Source: Spiroplasma endosymbiont of Amphimallon solstitiale | Lineage (GTDB): Bacteria; Bacillota_I; Bacilli_A; Mycoplasmatales; VBWQ01 | Direction: 5' to 3' | Length of the DNA: 64,000 nt | Assembly (NCBI RefSeq): GCF_964030965.1 | Contig: NZ_OZ034999.1 | Span: 1,984,001-2,048,000, forward strand | Part shown: piece after piece, positions 21,025 through 33,526 of the stretch | Position numbering within the stretch: position 1 is the first letter of the stretch | Layout of the letters: every line of letters starts with the position of its first letter | Notes under the pieces: generated by a model | Database searches by the model: none | Told to the model about the DNA's origin: nothing | Seen by the model: only the letters and a program-made list of their open reading frames with translations | Position numbers and translations under genes: made by a program

Positions 21025-21200
21025 ATGATATTTGAGTAATTTTATTTTGTATGTGTTTACTAGTGATAATTATATTGACAATTTCTTTAAATATTATTAG
21101 TACTTTAATTGATTATATGGTTATATATAATAAACAATATCCATAGTTTAAATCTTGAAAAAGAATAAAAAATAAATTAAAAGAGAAAAGTAAAAATTAA
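21025..21200 (+). pseudogene. Degraded paralogue of the 18603 membrane gene
   Basis: The ATG 21025 behind AAGGAG leads to an immediate TAA, but the +2 frame reads ILTISLNIISTLIDYMVIYN, an in-frame TAG, then FKSWKRIKNKLKEKSKN, matching the second helix and basic tail of the 18603 protein. The remaining 20818-21024 holds no other gene. IS256 copy B begins 5 bp after its end. Confidence 0.6.
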
Positions 21201-21204
21201 AGAT

Positions 21205-22578
21205 GGCAATGTTTAGTAATCTGTGTAACTTACAAAAATAACTATGTTTAATTAATTCTAGTAAATATAATTAAATGACTAGAAAGAGTGAGTTACAGAT
21301 GGCTAAAAAACAAAATATTAATAATAATGATCCAATATCAAAAGCAGTAGATTTATTATTAGAAAATACTGGAGATTTAACAACAGTTTTTAAAGAAGGG
21401 GGTTTATATAAAGAATTAACAAAACGTTTAGTTGAAAAAATGTTGAATTCTGAAATGCAAAATTATTTAGGATATGAAAAAAATCAACATAGTAATACTG
21501 AAAATGCTCGTAATGGTACAAGTTCAAAAAAATTAATAACTCAACAAGGTAAAATTGAGATTGATGTACCAAGAGATCGCAATAGTGATTTTACTCCTGT
21601 AATAGTTGCAAAAAGACAGTGAAGATTTGATGGTTTTGATCAACAAGTGCTTTCACTATATGCAAAAGGTATGACTCTATCTGACATTAGAATGCAGTTA
21701 CAAGAGTTATATCATGGTGCTGATATTAGTGAAAGTGTTATTAGTCAAATTACTGATGATGTTATTGATGATGTCAAAACATGACAAAATCGACCATTAG
21801 AAAGCGTTTATCCGATTGTTTATTTTGATTGTATAGTAGTTAAAGTTCGACAAGATAAACGGATTATTAATAAATCAGTTTATATAGCATTAGGAGTTGA
21901 TTTAGAAGGTAAAAAAGATGTTTTAGGCTTATGAATTAGTGAAAATGAAGGTGCTAAATTTTGATTAGCTAATTTCACAGAAATGAAAAATCGAGGCTTA
22001 AATGATATTTTGATTGCTTGTAGTGATAATTTAACAGGCATGTCAGAAGCAATACAAGCAGTTTATCCTAAAACAGAACATCAATTATGCATTGTTCATC
22101 AAATTCGAAATAGTTTAAAATATGTTTCATACAAACATCGAAAAACTCTAGTTACAGATTTAAAACCAATTTATAGTGCATGTAGTGAAGAACAAGCAAT
22201 GCAAGCTTTAGAATCATTTGAAAGTAAATGAAATAAACAATATCCCCAAATTGCTAAATCTTGATATAAAAATTGAGAAAATTTGATGATTTTTATTAGT
22301 TATCCTGCAGAAATCAAAAGAGTAATTTATACAACAAATGCTATTGAATCTGTTAATAGTCAATTACGAAAAGTTATTAGAAACAAAAAAGCTTTTCCTA
22401 ATGATATGTCAGTTTTTAAAATATTTTATTTAGCAATTGAAAATATAACAAAAAAATGAACATTGCCTATTCAAAATTGAAATACAGCAATTGTTCATTT
22501 TATGATAAAATTTGAAGACAGAATTAATCTGAACTAGTACTTTGTAAAACAAAGATACACAGATTTCTAAAAAGCCTC
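21205..22578 (+). mobile_element. IS256-family element, copy B, complete
   Basis: 1374 bp, ends GGCAATGTTTAGTAATCTGT and the inverse of GAGGCTTTTTAGAAATCTGT. The left flank is TTAAAGAT and the right flank CTTCCTGA, so there is no target duplication. The left flank instead matches the left flank of copy C read in reverse (see findings). Confidence 0.93.
21299..22537 (+). CDS. IS256-family transposase
   Basis: 412 aa from ATG 21299 ([10 protein letters not shown]) with AAAGAGTGAG upstream; ATG 21275 is an in-frame alternative. Catalytic features: [52 protein letters not shown] and [16 protein letters not shown]. The frame is open to TAG 22535-22537 with TGA=Trp. One Arg codon (CGA) of the other copies is TGA here after AKRQ, an Arg-to-Trp change rather than a stop. 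Confidence 0.92.
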
Positions 22579-23318
22579 CTTCCTGATGTTTGTCCTTCTT
22601 TATCACTCTGAACTATTGTTAAACCTTTAGCAAGATCTACTTTTACTCAACCTTCTGGCATTTTTGATCCAACAGGCATTCATTTATATTCACTAGGAAT
22701 TCATTGTCCTTTACTTTCATCTGATTTTTTATTTTTTTCTTGACAATCTTTTAATTGTTCTTCTAGTTCTTCTCTTTTTTCTTTACATTCTTTTAACTGT
22801 GCTTCTAGTTCTTTTCTTTTTTCTTTACATTCTTTTAAATCTTCTTCTAATTTTTTAACTTTATCTTCAAGACCTTCTAATTTTTTATTTTTTTCTCTAC
22901 ATGCTTTTAATTGTTCTTCCAATTCATCAATTTTATCTTCTAGTTCTTTAATTTTTTTTGATTTATCTAATGATTCTTTTACTGATTTTGCATAAAGACT
23001 ACTTATTTCTTTTAATTATGTAGAAAAGTATGGATGACCAAAAATTATTCATCAATTTACACTTAAAATATTATTTTTAATTAAAAATTTGTTAAAAGTA
23101 ACATTATTTAGTGTAAAAATTCTCTAAAAATAACACTTTATCATGTATCATTACTTTTCTACAAAATTAAAGCTTATTTCTTCTAATTCATTAGCTGTTT
23201 CTTGCAATTTTTTATTTAATTTTTCCATTTTTGCTTGACAGTCGCTATCATCAACATTAACAGTAGTAACACTTTCTCAACTATCTTCTTCTACTGTCTT
23301 ATTTTTTTCATTTATCAT
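22579..23318 (-). pseudogene. Charged coiled-coil protein, split by MITE and cut by IS256
   Basis: ATG 23318 (MINEKNKTVEEDSWES) has GGAGGATAC upstream. After MITE-163 (23010-23172) the frame resumes as SLYAKSVKESLDKSKK and enters a long coiled coil built of near-repeats (LEAQLKECKEK, LEEQLKDCQEK). The C-terminal part (IPSEYKWMPVGSKMPEGWVK) is cut by IS256 copy B. The MITE, forward in the gene's sense, adds SFNFVEK and a stop, giving a 54-aa N-terminal product. Regular Cys in the heptads is unusual. Function unknown; no signal peptide. Confidence 0.65.
23010..23172 (-). mobile_element. MITE-163 copy 7
   Basis: 163 bp between duplicated CTTATTTC (23002-23009, 23173-23180); gene sense GAA ATA AG, phase 0. 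Confidence 0.95.
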
Positions 23319-23650
23319 TTTTAAGTATCCTCCTTTTTATTAAAATTCTCATATACTATTTTTATTAATAATGAAAATTATTGAAAATATTATTTTGTTT
23401 CAATTTTAAATAAGATTTATTTAAAGATAATTTTAAATAAATCTCACTTAAAGTTTACAACTGAAAACATTACTATACAATAAACTTTCCTAGAAAGCAA
23501 TTATTAATAAAATTGAAAAACAATTAAGTTATAAAAATTATTAATTTAATTATTTTAAAATAATTAAATTAACATACATTAATATTTTAAACATTTGATA
23601 AGATAGTGTAAAATAATTAGTAGTTTAGTAGTTTAGAAAAGGCTTAAAAA

Positions 23651-24685
23651 ATGACATTAATCAACACGTCTGTGAATCAAAAAATTTTATTAACTGGTTA
23701 TAAAAGATTTTGTTATTCTTTTAGCAAAATTTTATTAGTTATTCTATTATTTCCTTTTGTTTATTTTTATTCAAAAAAATATCAAAAACAATTTTTAGAA
23801 TTTTGCTTTTCTTATCAAAAAGAAGGTAAATTTAAAATAAATAACAAACAAACAGTTGATATTAATAGTTTTAATTATCATCAATATGATTGTCAAATTA
23901 AAGATCTTAATAAATATGGCTATCCAATTGATTGAAAAAAAGAAAATTATCAAGAATTTACCATTAAAAATGATAATAATCAAAACATTAGTTGTCTAAC
24001 TGTCATTCAAAAAAAGAAAAGTGATAAATGAGTTATTGGTTTTCATGGTTGAACAGAAAATAAATATTTAGCATTAAGATTAGTGTCATGATTTTATGAA
24101 GAAGGATACAATATTTTAACTTTTGATAATGTTGCTCACGGTAAAACTTATGGCCAATATAGTGACATTGGTCTTACTTATGCTGAAAATATTAATTGTT
24201 TAATTAATTGAATAAAAGATAATTATCAAGTTAGCAGTATTGGTTTAATTGGTAATAGTATGGGTGCATCAACAATTAATTATTATTTATTTAATTATAA
24301 AGTAACCAATTTAATTAACTGGGCAATTACTGATTGTGGATTCTCTAACCTACTTGTTCAATTTCGTTACGTCATGCAATATCGTTATAAAAAACCTTGA
24401 TGATTAATTAGTAATGGTTTAACAAAAAGATATCAAAAATTTACAAATACAAATATTTTAAAATATGATTTATTAAAAAAAAGCAAAACAAGTTTTCAAG
24501 TTCCTACCTTATTAATTCACGGTAAAAAAGATAATTTTGTCGCATTTTTCATGGCTAATGTCATTCATAATTATCAAGTTAAACTCCATTATAAAAATTA
24601 TGATTATTTATTTTTGGAAAATATTGGTCATATTGAAACCTTACCAAATGCTTATCAAACTTACATTAATAAACCTGAATTGTAA
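23651..24685 (+). CDS. Membrane-anchored alpha/beta hydrolase, C-terminus altered by IS30
   Basis: 344 aa from ATG 23651. An N-terminal hydrophobic anchor (ILLVILLFPFVYFY) is followed by the alpha/beta hydrolase fold: oxyanion FHGWTENK, nucleophile elbow GNSMGAS, acid in HGKKDNFV and catalytic His in NIGHIE. The IS30 at 24674 supplies the last three residues (PEL) and the stop; the original end (IKSFINTYEIKK) lies beyond it, so only about a dozen residues are lost and the catalytic triad is intact. Substrate unknown. The 332-bp gap upstream (23319-23650) shows no gene. Confidence 0.8.
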
Positions 24686-25734
24686 AATTAAAAAGGACAC
24701 TTATATAAAAATTAAATTGTGTTAATTCTATAATTAAGAAAAGAAAGGAATTAGCACAATGTATAAGTATCTGACTATTGAATCAATAATAGCAATAAAA
24801 GAATATAAAAGTTATGGATTTTCGATTCGTAAAATAGCAAAAGCCATTGATTATAGTAAATCAACTGTACATAGAGTTTGTAGATTATTAAATCAAAACT
24901 TATTACCATTAGAAATATTGAATAAAATTCAAAAAAATAAACAAAATGCAGGTAGAAAATTAATAATTTTAACTTTAATAGAAATTAATACTATTAATCA
25001 TTTGTTAATTACTAAAAATTATGCTCTTGATATAATTGCTAATTTTTTAAAGGAAAATAAAATAAAAAGTATTTCAACAAAAACTTTATATAACATGTTT
25101 AAAACAAATCGAATGGGTTTTGATGAAAATAACTTATTGAGAAAAGGAAAAAATAAACCTCACAAACAAAAAGAAACTAGGGGCAGAATTAATAATTGTA
25201 AGTCTATTCATGAAAGAAATTTAATCATTCCTAATATTAAAAATATAGAAGAATTTGGTCATTTAGAGGGTGATACTATCATTGGTAAAGATCATAAAAG
25301 TTCTATTATTACTTTAGCTGATATATGATCAAAAACCACAATTCCTTTAGCAACTAAAAATAATAAATCAGAAAATATTACAAAAAGTATAATAAAATTT
25401 ATTTCAAAGTTACAAAAAGGAACAGTTAAAACTATTACTTTTGATCGTGGTAAAGAATTTAGTAAATGAAAATTAATCGAAAAAAATTGTAATGTTAAGA
25501 TTTATTTTGCAGATCCTGGTAAACCTTGTCAAAGAGGTTTAAATGAAAATAATAATGGTATTTTAAGAAGATATTTACCAAAATCTACAGATCTATCTTC
25601 ATATAAACAAAAAGATTTAAATACTATAGCATTTCAAATTAATTCTACACCCAGAAAATCACTATCTTATAAAAGACCAATAGATTTAATACAATTATTT
25701 TAAAAAACTGTCCCATTTATATTTACAATTCAGG
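24674..25734 (+). mobile_element. IS30-family element, complete
   Basis: 1061 bp inserted in the 3' end of the hydrolase gene, with AAA on both sides as a probable short target duplication. Confidence 0.92.
24759..25703 (+). CDS. IS30-family transposase
   Basis: Intact 314-aa frame with the same HTH and DDE motifs as the other copies and [11 protein letters not shown] near the catalytic Glu. Confidence 0.92.
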
Positions 25735-25791
25735 AAAATAAAAAGTTTTATCAATACATACGAAATAAAAAAATAGAGATAGGAAAAAGAC

Positions 25792-27203
25792 ATGAAATTA
25801 AAAAAGAAGTATTCGTTTTGAGTAATATTAATGATGGCAATTTCTGCCACAGTTGGATCATCAGTACTAATTTCATTTGGACAAGTAGCATTTCAAAGTG
25901 GATTTAATCCGATTTTAATGATATGTGCCTGAATTTTAGGCGCTATTTTAATTTTGCCAGAAATGTTATTACTAGCAGAAACTGCTATTTCTTTTCCAGG
26001 AAATGGAAGTGCTTATTATTGATTAAAAAAAGCAAATTGAATGGCTTGTTCGTTTTGATTGGGATGGATTTTAGTTTTAATGGTTAGTGCTACTGCCGTT
26101 GCTTCTGCTACTTTAGCATTAGGTAATATTATTGGTACTTTAGCTCATATTACTAACCAATGGTTGATAAAATTATTTGGAATTTTAATTTTATTTGCAT
26201 TAGCTATAATCCAAATATTTATTAAAAATAGTTCTGGAAAAACACAAATTATTTTTACAATTTTAAAAGGATTACCAATTACTTTTGTTTTATTTATTGC
26301 TATGATTTATGGTAATACAGATAGCTTTAATAGTGAAATAGTTCAAAAAGATTTATCAAAAATTTTTCTTGCAACTTATGTTTTATTACCAGCAACAACA
26401 ATGACACTATTTGCCTATTCAGGAATTGAAGCAATAACTTATGTTACTGAAGAAGTAGAAAATCCAAGAAAAAATGTACTTTGAGCTTTAATTGTTGCAA
26501 CAGGACTAATTATCTTTTTATATTTAATACTATTAATTGCTTTGTTAACTATTAATGAACCATTTTCATGATTAGATAAAATGATGGATTTAGTAACGTT
26601 TGATATTATGCTATTATCAATAATCCTAATATTTCTCATGTTTTAGCTTATATTTTTTCAGGACTAGCAATTTTATTATTTGTTGGTTCACTAAATGCAT
26701 TTCTACTTTATCAATCACGTTTAATTTTTAAAATGAGTGAAGAAAAAGATTTGTTTAAATTTTTTCAAAAAACAACTAAAAGAACTAATATGCCATGAGC
26801 TGCTATGCTACTATTAATATTTGCTGCTTTAATTTATATTTTATGAAATCAATTGTATGAAGTAACTAATTACTTTATTATTGCTATTAGTTTTTTAAAA
26901 TTAATTGTTAATTCAGTCATTATCTTTTTAAGGCGCAAACATCCAGACTACCAAAAGATTTTTAATAATTTTTGATTTTACTTTTTCATTATTATTGGTT
27001 ATTTAGGAGCAATAATTGCTATTGTTGGATCATTTTTAGCAATGTATTATTATGGTACACAAAATAATAATATGTGAGCATTATGAAATTCACTAATTTT
27101 AATTGCTGTTATGTTAGCAGGATATCCTGTTTACTATATTAAAAATTATGTAGTTAAAATTGTTAACAATTTTAAAAATCAAAAAAAAGATAATCAATCA
27201 TAA
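25792..27203 (+). pseudogene. APC-family amino-acid permease, frameshifted
   Basis: ATG 25792 behind GATAGGAAAAAGAC. The protein starts MKLKKKYSFWVILMMAISAT and has the APC features GSSVLISFG, FPGNGSAYYWLKK and FAYSGIEAITYVTEEVENPRKN in about seven helices, then stops at TAG 26644-26646. From about 26600 another frame continues with NPNISHVLAYIFSG...LRRKHPDYQKIF and further helices to TAA 27201-27203. The total is one base short of 471 codons, so a single 1-bp deletion between about 26595 and 26640 would explain it. The intact protein would be a 12-helix transporter. Confidence 0.8.
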
Positions 27204-27220
27204 AAAAATAATCTTATACC

Positions 27221-27676
27221 TTATTTACTTTCTTGTGCTAATAAAAAATTTTTAATATGAGCACCATAAAGATAATTAACAATATTCTTATTTTTATTAA
27301 CAACACGATGACAAGGAACAATAATTGCTAATGGATTTTTACTTAAAGCTGAACCCACTGCTCTACTTGCTTTTGGATAACCTATCTTTTGCGCTAATTC
27401 TTGATAAGTTAAAGTTGTCCCAAATTGAATAGTACAAGTTTTACTCCATACTAATTCTTGAAAAGGAGTTCCTTTTAAAGCTATTGGTAAGTTAAAATCA
27501 CTTAATTTTTTATCAAAATACATTGCTAATTGTTTTAAGCAATTAACTACCACTATATTACTACTATCCTTAGCAACTTGACGAGTATTAACAAAACTAA
27601 CTTTTACTACTTGTTCTACAACTACTATGATTTCAATTAAACCTATTTTAGTAGTTAAATAACCATATTTTTTCAT
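27221..27676 (-). CDS. ogt: Methylated-DNA--protein-cysteine methyltransferase
   Basis: 151 aa from ATG 27676. The suicide active-site motif is IVPCHRVV, preceded by the DNA-binding helix (YQELAQKIGYPKASRAVGSAL) and the PFQELVW segment. It removes alkyl groups from O6-alkylguanine by transfer to the active-site Cys. Length fits the single-domain family. It is followed by the permease in convergent orientation and lies 8 bp downstream of the acetyltransferase, so it is probably co-transcribed with it and uvrB. Confidence 0.92.
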   Translation of the reverse strand: MKKYGYLTTKIGLIEIIVVVEQVVKVSFVNTRQVAKDSSNIVVVNCLKQLAMYFDKKLSDFNLPIALKGTPFQELVWSKTCTIQFGTTLTYQELAQKIGYPKASRAVGSALSKNPLAIIVPCHRVVNKNKNIVNYLYGAHIKNFLLAQESK

Positions 27677-27684
27677 ATTTTTTA

Positions 27685-28398
27685 TTACCCCTTTATTTTA
27701 TTTAAACTATTACTTTCTTTTACAAGTTTTTGTAATATTTTATTATCAAAATTTTGTTTTAACAAATCTGAATTTTCAACAATCTTTTCAATAGATCAAT
27801 CTCACCATTTTATATTTTGTAATTTTTGAACTATTTTTTTAGAAAAACGATATTTTATAATTTTAGCAGGATTATCACCAACAATAGCATAAGGAGGCAC
27901 ATTTTTTGTAACTACACTTTTAGCTGCAATTACTGCCCCATTACCAATAGTTACCCCTCTTAAGATTGTCACATCATGACCAATTCAAACATCATTTTCT
28001 ATCACTGTTGGTGATTTAATCGGAAATTTATCTAATTTATCTTTTTCTGTAACTTCTGATAAATTTAATGATTTATAAAATAATGGTAAAGGAAATGTTG
28101 AAACTGCACAATAATTATGATTGCCACCATTCATTATAAATAAAGCACCTTGCGCAATTGAACAAAATTTACCAATAATTAATTCATCATCTATCATATT
28201 TGGAAAATGATAAATTATATTTTTATTTTCAAAATCAATAGCTGCTTGCTCACCATTAAAATCATGATAATAAGTATAATCACCAATAAAAATTTTAGGT
28301 TTAGTAATATAATTTTTTATTAAAAATATTGTTGGTATATGAGGATTAATTTTAGTATTTGGACTTATCAAAATACCTTTTTGTGCTTTATCGGTCAA
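27685..28398 (-). CDS. Hexapeptide-repeat acetyltransferase (Vat/CatB type)
   Basis: 237 aa from ATG 28398 to TAA 27685-27687. Left-handed beta-helix repeats ([31 protein letters not shown]) and the motifs [27 protein letters not shown] and [12 protein letters not shown] place it with the xenobiotic acyltransferases (streptogramin or chloramphenicol acetyltransferase-like). The acceptor cannot be told from sequence. It lies 14 bp after uvrB and 8 bp before ogt, all on the same strand. Confidence 0.85.
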
Positions 28399-28412
28399 CT
28401 TATTTTACTCCT

Positions 28413-30398
28413 TTATTTTTCACTTTCAATACTCAAAATTAAATCACGAAGTGAAGCTGCCTTTTCAAAATTTAAATCTTTAGCTGCTTGTAACATTTCA
28501 ACTCTTAAATCAGCAATTATCTTTGTTTTAGCAGCTATTTTTGTTTTACCTTTACTTGAATTTAAAACTTTTAAATCAACATCTAATTCTCTAGTACTTA
28601 CGATTTCACTCAACGGTTTTTTAACAGTAACTGGTACTATATTATGTTTTTTATTATAAGCAAGTTGAATTTCTCTTCTTCTTTGCGTTTCTTCAATTGC
28701 TTGTGTCATTGCCTCTGTCTTAATATCTCCATATAGTATAACATGACCATTAACATTTCGTGCTGCGCGACCAATAGTTTGGATTAATGATTTAGTATTA
28801 CGTAAAAAACCAGATTTATCAGCATCCAAAATACAGATTAATGACACTTCTGGTACGTCTAATCCTTCACGTAATAAATTAATACCAACAATAACATCAA
28901 AAACACCTTTTCTTAAATCTAACAAAACTTTAGTACGTTCTAATGTTTTTAATTCATTATGAATATAAGCAACTTTAATTTTTTGTTCTTGTAAAAAATT
29001 TGATAATTCTTCTGCCATTCTAATTGTTAAAGTAGTAATAAATACTCTTTCATTATTTTTTGTTCGTAATTTTATTTGATTAATAATATCTTCCATTTGA
29101 TTTTTAGTTGGTTTAATTTCAATTGTTGGATCTAATAAACCTGTGGGACGAATAATTTGCTGAACTGGTACATTAAAGGGTTCAACTTCATTTTTAATTA
29201 AAGATAATTCATAATCAGCAGGAGTTGCTGAAGTATAAATAACTTGCTTTAACTTATTAGAAAATTCATTAAAATTTAAAGGACGATTATCCAAAGCACT
29301 AGGTAAACGAAAGCCATATTTTACTAGTGTTTCTTTTCTGCTACGATCAGTATTATACATTCCTCTAATTTGTGGTAATGTCATATGAGATTCATCAATA
29401 ATTGTTAAAAAATCATCTGGAAAAAAATCAATTAAAGTATATGGTGCTGAACCCACTTCTCTATTTTCTAAATGACGAGAATAGTTTTCAATACCACTAC
29501 AAATACCAAATTCTTTTAAGGATTCTAGATCATGTTCTGTTCTTTGTTCTAATCTTTGCGCTTCTACTAACATATTATTTTTTCTTAGTTGTGCTAATGT
29601 TATTTTTAACTCTTCAGTAATTTTAATAATTGCCTGATCAACACGACTTTTACTAGTAATATAATTTTGCGCAGGAAAAATTGTAATAAAGGGAAAACGT
29701 TCTAAAACATTAGCGCCTAATGTATCAATACGTGCTATTTCTTCAATTTCATCACCAAATAAACTAATTCTTAAATAAAATTGATCATTTCAAGATGGAG
29801 CTAACTTTATTAAATCACCTTTTGCACTAAAACTACCCGGTTCTAATGTAATATCATTACGTACATATCCATTTTTAATTAGTCTTAATAATAAATCTTT
29901 TCTATTAATTTTTTGTCCTTTTCTCAATTCAAAAAAGTTATCTTTATATGCTGTTGGTTCTTGTTCACCATAAATTGCTGCTACTGATGCTACAACAATA
30001 ACATCTTTACTAATAGATAAACCATTTAAAGCACTTAATCTTAACATTTCAATTTCTTGATTTTGTTTAGAATTTTTATCAATATAAGTATCAGTTTTTG
30101 GTAAATATGCCTCGGGTTGATAAAAATCAAAATATGAGACAAAATATTCAACGCGATTTTCAGGAAAAAAAGTTTTCAATTCTCCATATAATTGCATAGC
30201 TAATGTTTTATTATGTACTAAAATTAAAGTTGGTTTTTGCACTTGCGCAATAATATTGGCCATTGTAAAAGTTTTACCCGTACCAGTGGCTCCTAATAAT
30301 ACTTGGTATTTAATATTATTTTTAATAGCTACTACTAATTTTCTAATTGCTTCGGGTTGATCACCTGTTGGTTTATAAGGTGCTTTTAATTTAAACAT
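28413..30398 (-). CDS. uvrB: Excinuclease ABC subunit B
   Basis: 661 aa from ATG 30398 to 28413 with TGA=Trp. Walker [10 protein letters not shown], beta-hairpin region [12 protein letters not shown], helicase motifs including [15 protein letters not shown] and [17 protein letters not shown], and a C-terminal UVR domain ([16 protein letters not shown]) for UvrC/UvrA contact. It verifies damage in nucleotide-excision repair with UvrA (41408). Here it is on the opposite strand from uvrA, although the two are often adjacent; it lies inside the proposed inversion. The 470 bp upstream (30399-30867) hold no gene. Confidence 0.97.
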
Positions 30399-30867
30399 AA
30401 CTTTATATTCCTTTAAAATATTCTATATACAATACCATATTATTTTAAATAAAAATAATAATAAAACTTTTATAAAATTAAAATTATTATAAAACAATAT
30501 AAATACTATACTTATTTTTTGATTTTTATAAGTATAAAAAATTATAATAAATTTCTTAAAAAATTTAAAGTTTAGTATCAAATAAATCCAATGTTTAAAA
30601 TTGAGTTATTATCTTTTATATTTTATTTTACTTAAAATATAGTAAAATTTTAGCCAGATAATTAAAATAATTTGGGAGATTGTCAAAAATCCGAAATAGA
30701 TTACTTCATATATAGTCTTATTATAAATGTTAGACAAGAAATAATTAGGATTTTTATGTAATTGTAAGTCTATCTTACTACTATTTTAAAAGTATTACAA
30801 CTAAGATACTTATAATAACTTTTACTAAGTGCTAAAATTAACAAATAAATTTAAGGAGATTTTAAAG

Positions 30868-31293
30868 ATGAAAATTAAAAAATTACAGTTAATAACTGCA
30901 TTACTATTTATTTTAACTATTTTAATTATGAGTACCGGTTTAACATTAATTGATTTTAGTAATTATCATTCAAATATGTTTAATTTGTTAACAAAAAGTT
31001 ATGAAAAGTTAGAAAAAAATGGATTTGAATTATTAAAAACAATTAGTATAAATCATATTTTAAGTTATTCTGCGGATTATGTATGTCATATTAGTCATAA
31101 TAATAAAAATTATTATAACTGAATACAATTACAAGTTGGCATTATTTTTTGTATAATTATAACTCCAATTTTAACATTTATAACTACTTCTTTATTATTT
31201 TTCAATATTGGTTTAAGAGTAAAAATAAAAAATAATAATTTTTGAGATGCTATACAAAATTGTGAAATAATAAGTAATTATTACATTCATTAA
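30868..31293 (+). CDS. Two-helix membrane protein next to UPF0236 copy 3
   Basis: 141 aa; ATG 30868 is selected because AAGGAG lies 10 bp upstream (ATG 30829 is further from it). Helix 1 (LITALLFILTILIMSTGLTL) and helix 2 (VGIIFCIIITPILTFITTSL) flank a Tyr/His-rich loop. It is convergent with UPF0236 copy 3, with stop codons 1 bp apart. No family recognised. Confidence 0.6.
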
Positions 31294-32386
31294 ATTATGT
31301 TTCCAAATTTATTTTATTACATTTAAAAATAACCATTTTAATGTAAATCAAAATATTATATGTTCGATTAGCAATCATTTCTTTTAAAACATGTCAAATA
31401 TTAGTTTCAGTAAAACAACCAATATTTCAAGAAGCACCTTGATTAACAATACCTTTTTTATTATTTTTAAAATATTGTTTTTTTAATTTTTTATGATTAT
31501 CTAATTGATTATATAAATAGTCAATTAACTCATCATATTGACCATTTTTTATTAAATTTTTACAATTATTATATTCACTTCAATATTTTCCTTTATTTCC
31601 CGCCATTATGCCAAGATATAATGTTCTAATTAAATGAAATTTATCTAAAACAAACTCAGCACCAAGATAATCTGCTACATCTTTAATTCACCCAGCACTA
31701 TCTCCACAAATAATTATTTTTGCTTGTTCAACATTTTCATAAAATTTTTGACAATGTTCTTTAATAAATTCAGCAGTCTTTTTAACTCCAATTGCTGTTT
31801 TTGTTGGTCTAATAATTGCTTTTACTCTTTTATTTTGCAGTTTATGATTAATATTATCTGTATATGTAGTTATTAATCGCATAGAGTGCTTTATACCTTT
31901 ACGTTTAAAATTTCAAAATTTTCTATGACCATCATCAATTGCTATAAAAATAGGTTGATTTTTTTCTAACTTTACTTTTACTGGAATTGTTTCAATTACT
32001 TCTAAATTATTAAAAACTCTATGGATAGTACTAAGACTAATATTTGCTTTTTTTATAACATCTCAAATATCACGATATCTTTTTCCATCAGCAAAATATT
32101 CAATAATAGTTTGTTCAATATCTTTGCCAATTCTTTTATATTTAGGTAATTCTAGTCATTCATCGACTAAACAAACACGAATTCATTTTTGTAATTTTTC
32201 ATCAAAATATTTATATATTCTTCTTTTATAAGTTACTAATCCATATATAGTTTTTCTTGTTCGATATTGATAATCAACAATTTTATATTTCTTTTTATCT
32301 CTTGTATTTTTTATTATTCAATCTCGTTTTTCTCATTTATTTTTTAAATGTTCTAAAACTAATTTATCAATTTTAGCATATTGTTC

Positions 32387-33526
32387 TTTTAATTTTGTAG
32401 AAAAGTAGTGGTAAAATAAAAAAAGTCATCAACTTGACTTAAAATTTGATTTTATTAAATTTTGGGATTTATTTTTTTACAAACTGAAATATAACACATT
32501 GGATTTTTGATAAGGGGTTAATCCGTAGTGTTGATATTTTCATTTCCATAAATTGAGGTAATTTTGAATATTGGTAAATCCAATGCCATGGTAATGAGTA
32601 ATAAATTCTTTTAAACTTGATTGTATTTTACTGACATTACTTAATTTTTTATAATTTAATTCTTTATTTTCTTTTGATTTAAACTGCTGGATAGTGGATT
32701 TAGTTTGTTTAGCTACTGTATCATATAATACTTGCATATCACAAACTATAATTGAATTTTCTTCGATAAGTTTCGATGTTAAGTTTTCTTGTACTCATTT
32801 TTTATTTAATCTTTTAGTATTTGTTGTTTGAGCATAGATATTTCGGTTTTCATCAATTGCCATTTGAATACAACAATTTAAATCTTTAGCATTTTCTTCA
32901 ATTCATTGTTTTCTTGGATCATTTGGATCTTTAAAGTTTCCTTTATGAATTTCTTTGATAAAAGTTTCGTCAACTTCAATTCTAGCTTTTAATTTTACAA
33001 ATTGATTTTGTGTTTTTACTAATTGTGTTGATTTCATAAATTTTTGACGATTAAATCAGGCAGTTTTATTTGTAGTATTAATAAATTGAGAAATAATGTA
33101 AGCAGATTGACCTAAAGTAGCTATTTGTATCAATAAATCTCATTGATCATGAGATAAATGACTTCAATAAAAATAATGATTTTTAAAAGCATGAAAAGTA
33201 ATATTACAACTTTTACATTTATATCTTTGCTTATAATCTTTACTACCATATTTAGTACACAAAAAAGAACTACAATCTGGACATTGAATCCCTTTCTCTT
33301 TGAATTTTTGTTCGACTGCTTCAAATTTTTCTTTTTTCTCAATTTGTTTAATTCTAGTTTTATTTTCTCTAAAAATCTCAATAAAATCTTTATCAGACAA
33401 ATTATTTAAAATTTCTTTTACTGTATTTTTATTCATTTAAAATCACCTCTTTAATATTAAAAATACCATATAAAAATATATTTTTGCTAATTTTACTAAT
33501 ACCACTACTTTTCTACAAAATTAAAG
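32387..33526 (-). mobile_element. IS1595-like element, copy 2
   Basis: 1140 bp flanked by the duplication TATTGTTC (32379-32386, 33527-33534). Its terminal ~22 bp are nearly the same as those of MITE-163. Confidence 0.93.
32477..33436 (-). CDS. IS1595-like transposase, intact
   Basis: 319 aa from ATG 33436 to TAA 32477-32479. Zinc-ribbon pairs CPDC and CKSC at about residues 45-80, then the Trp-rich (TGA) segment WSHLSHDQWDLL, catalytic ARIEVDETFIKE, CDMQVLYD, and a C-terminal HYHGIGFTNIQNYLNLWKW ending SNVLYFSL. This full-length copy is the likely trans-acting enzyme for MITE-163. Confidence 0.9.

Noticed and set aside
21620-21625. A nonsense mutation in the IS256 copy B transposase after AKRQ.
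   Set aside because: The codon change is CGA to TGA, which gives Trp here, not a stop.
28413-30398. uvrB appearing as two open frames with a gap.
   Set aside because: The gap is only TGA codons, which are Trp in Spiroplasma; the full frame is intact. The same applies to uvrA, lgt, tyrS and the transposases.
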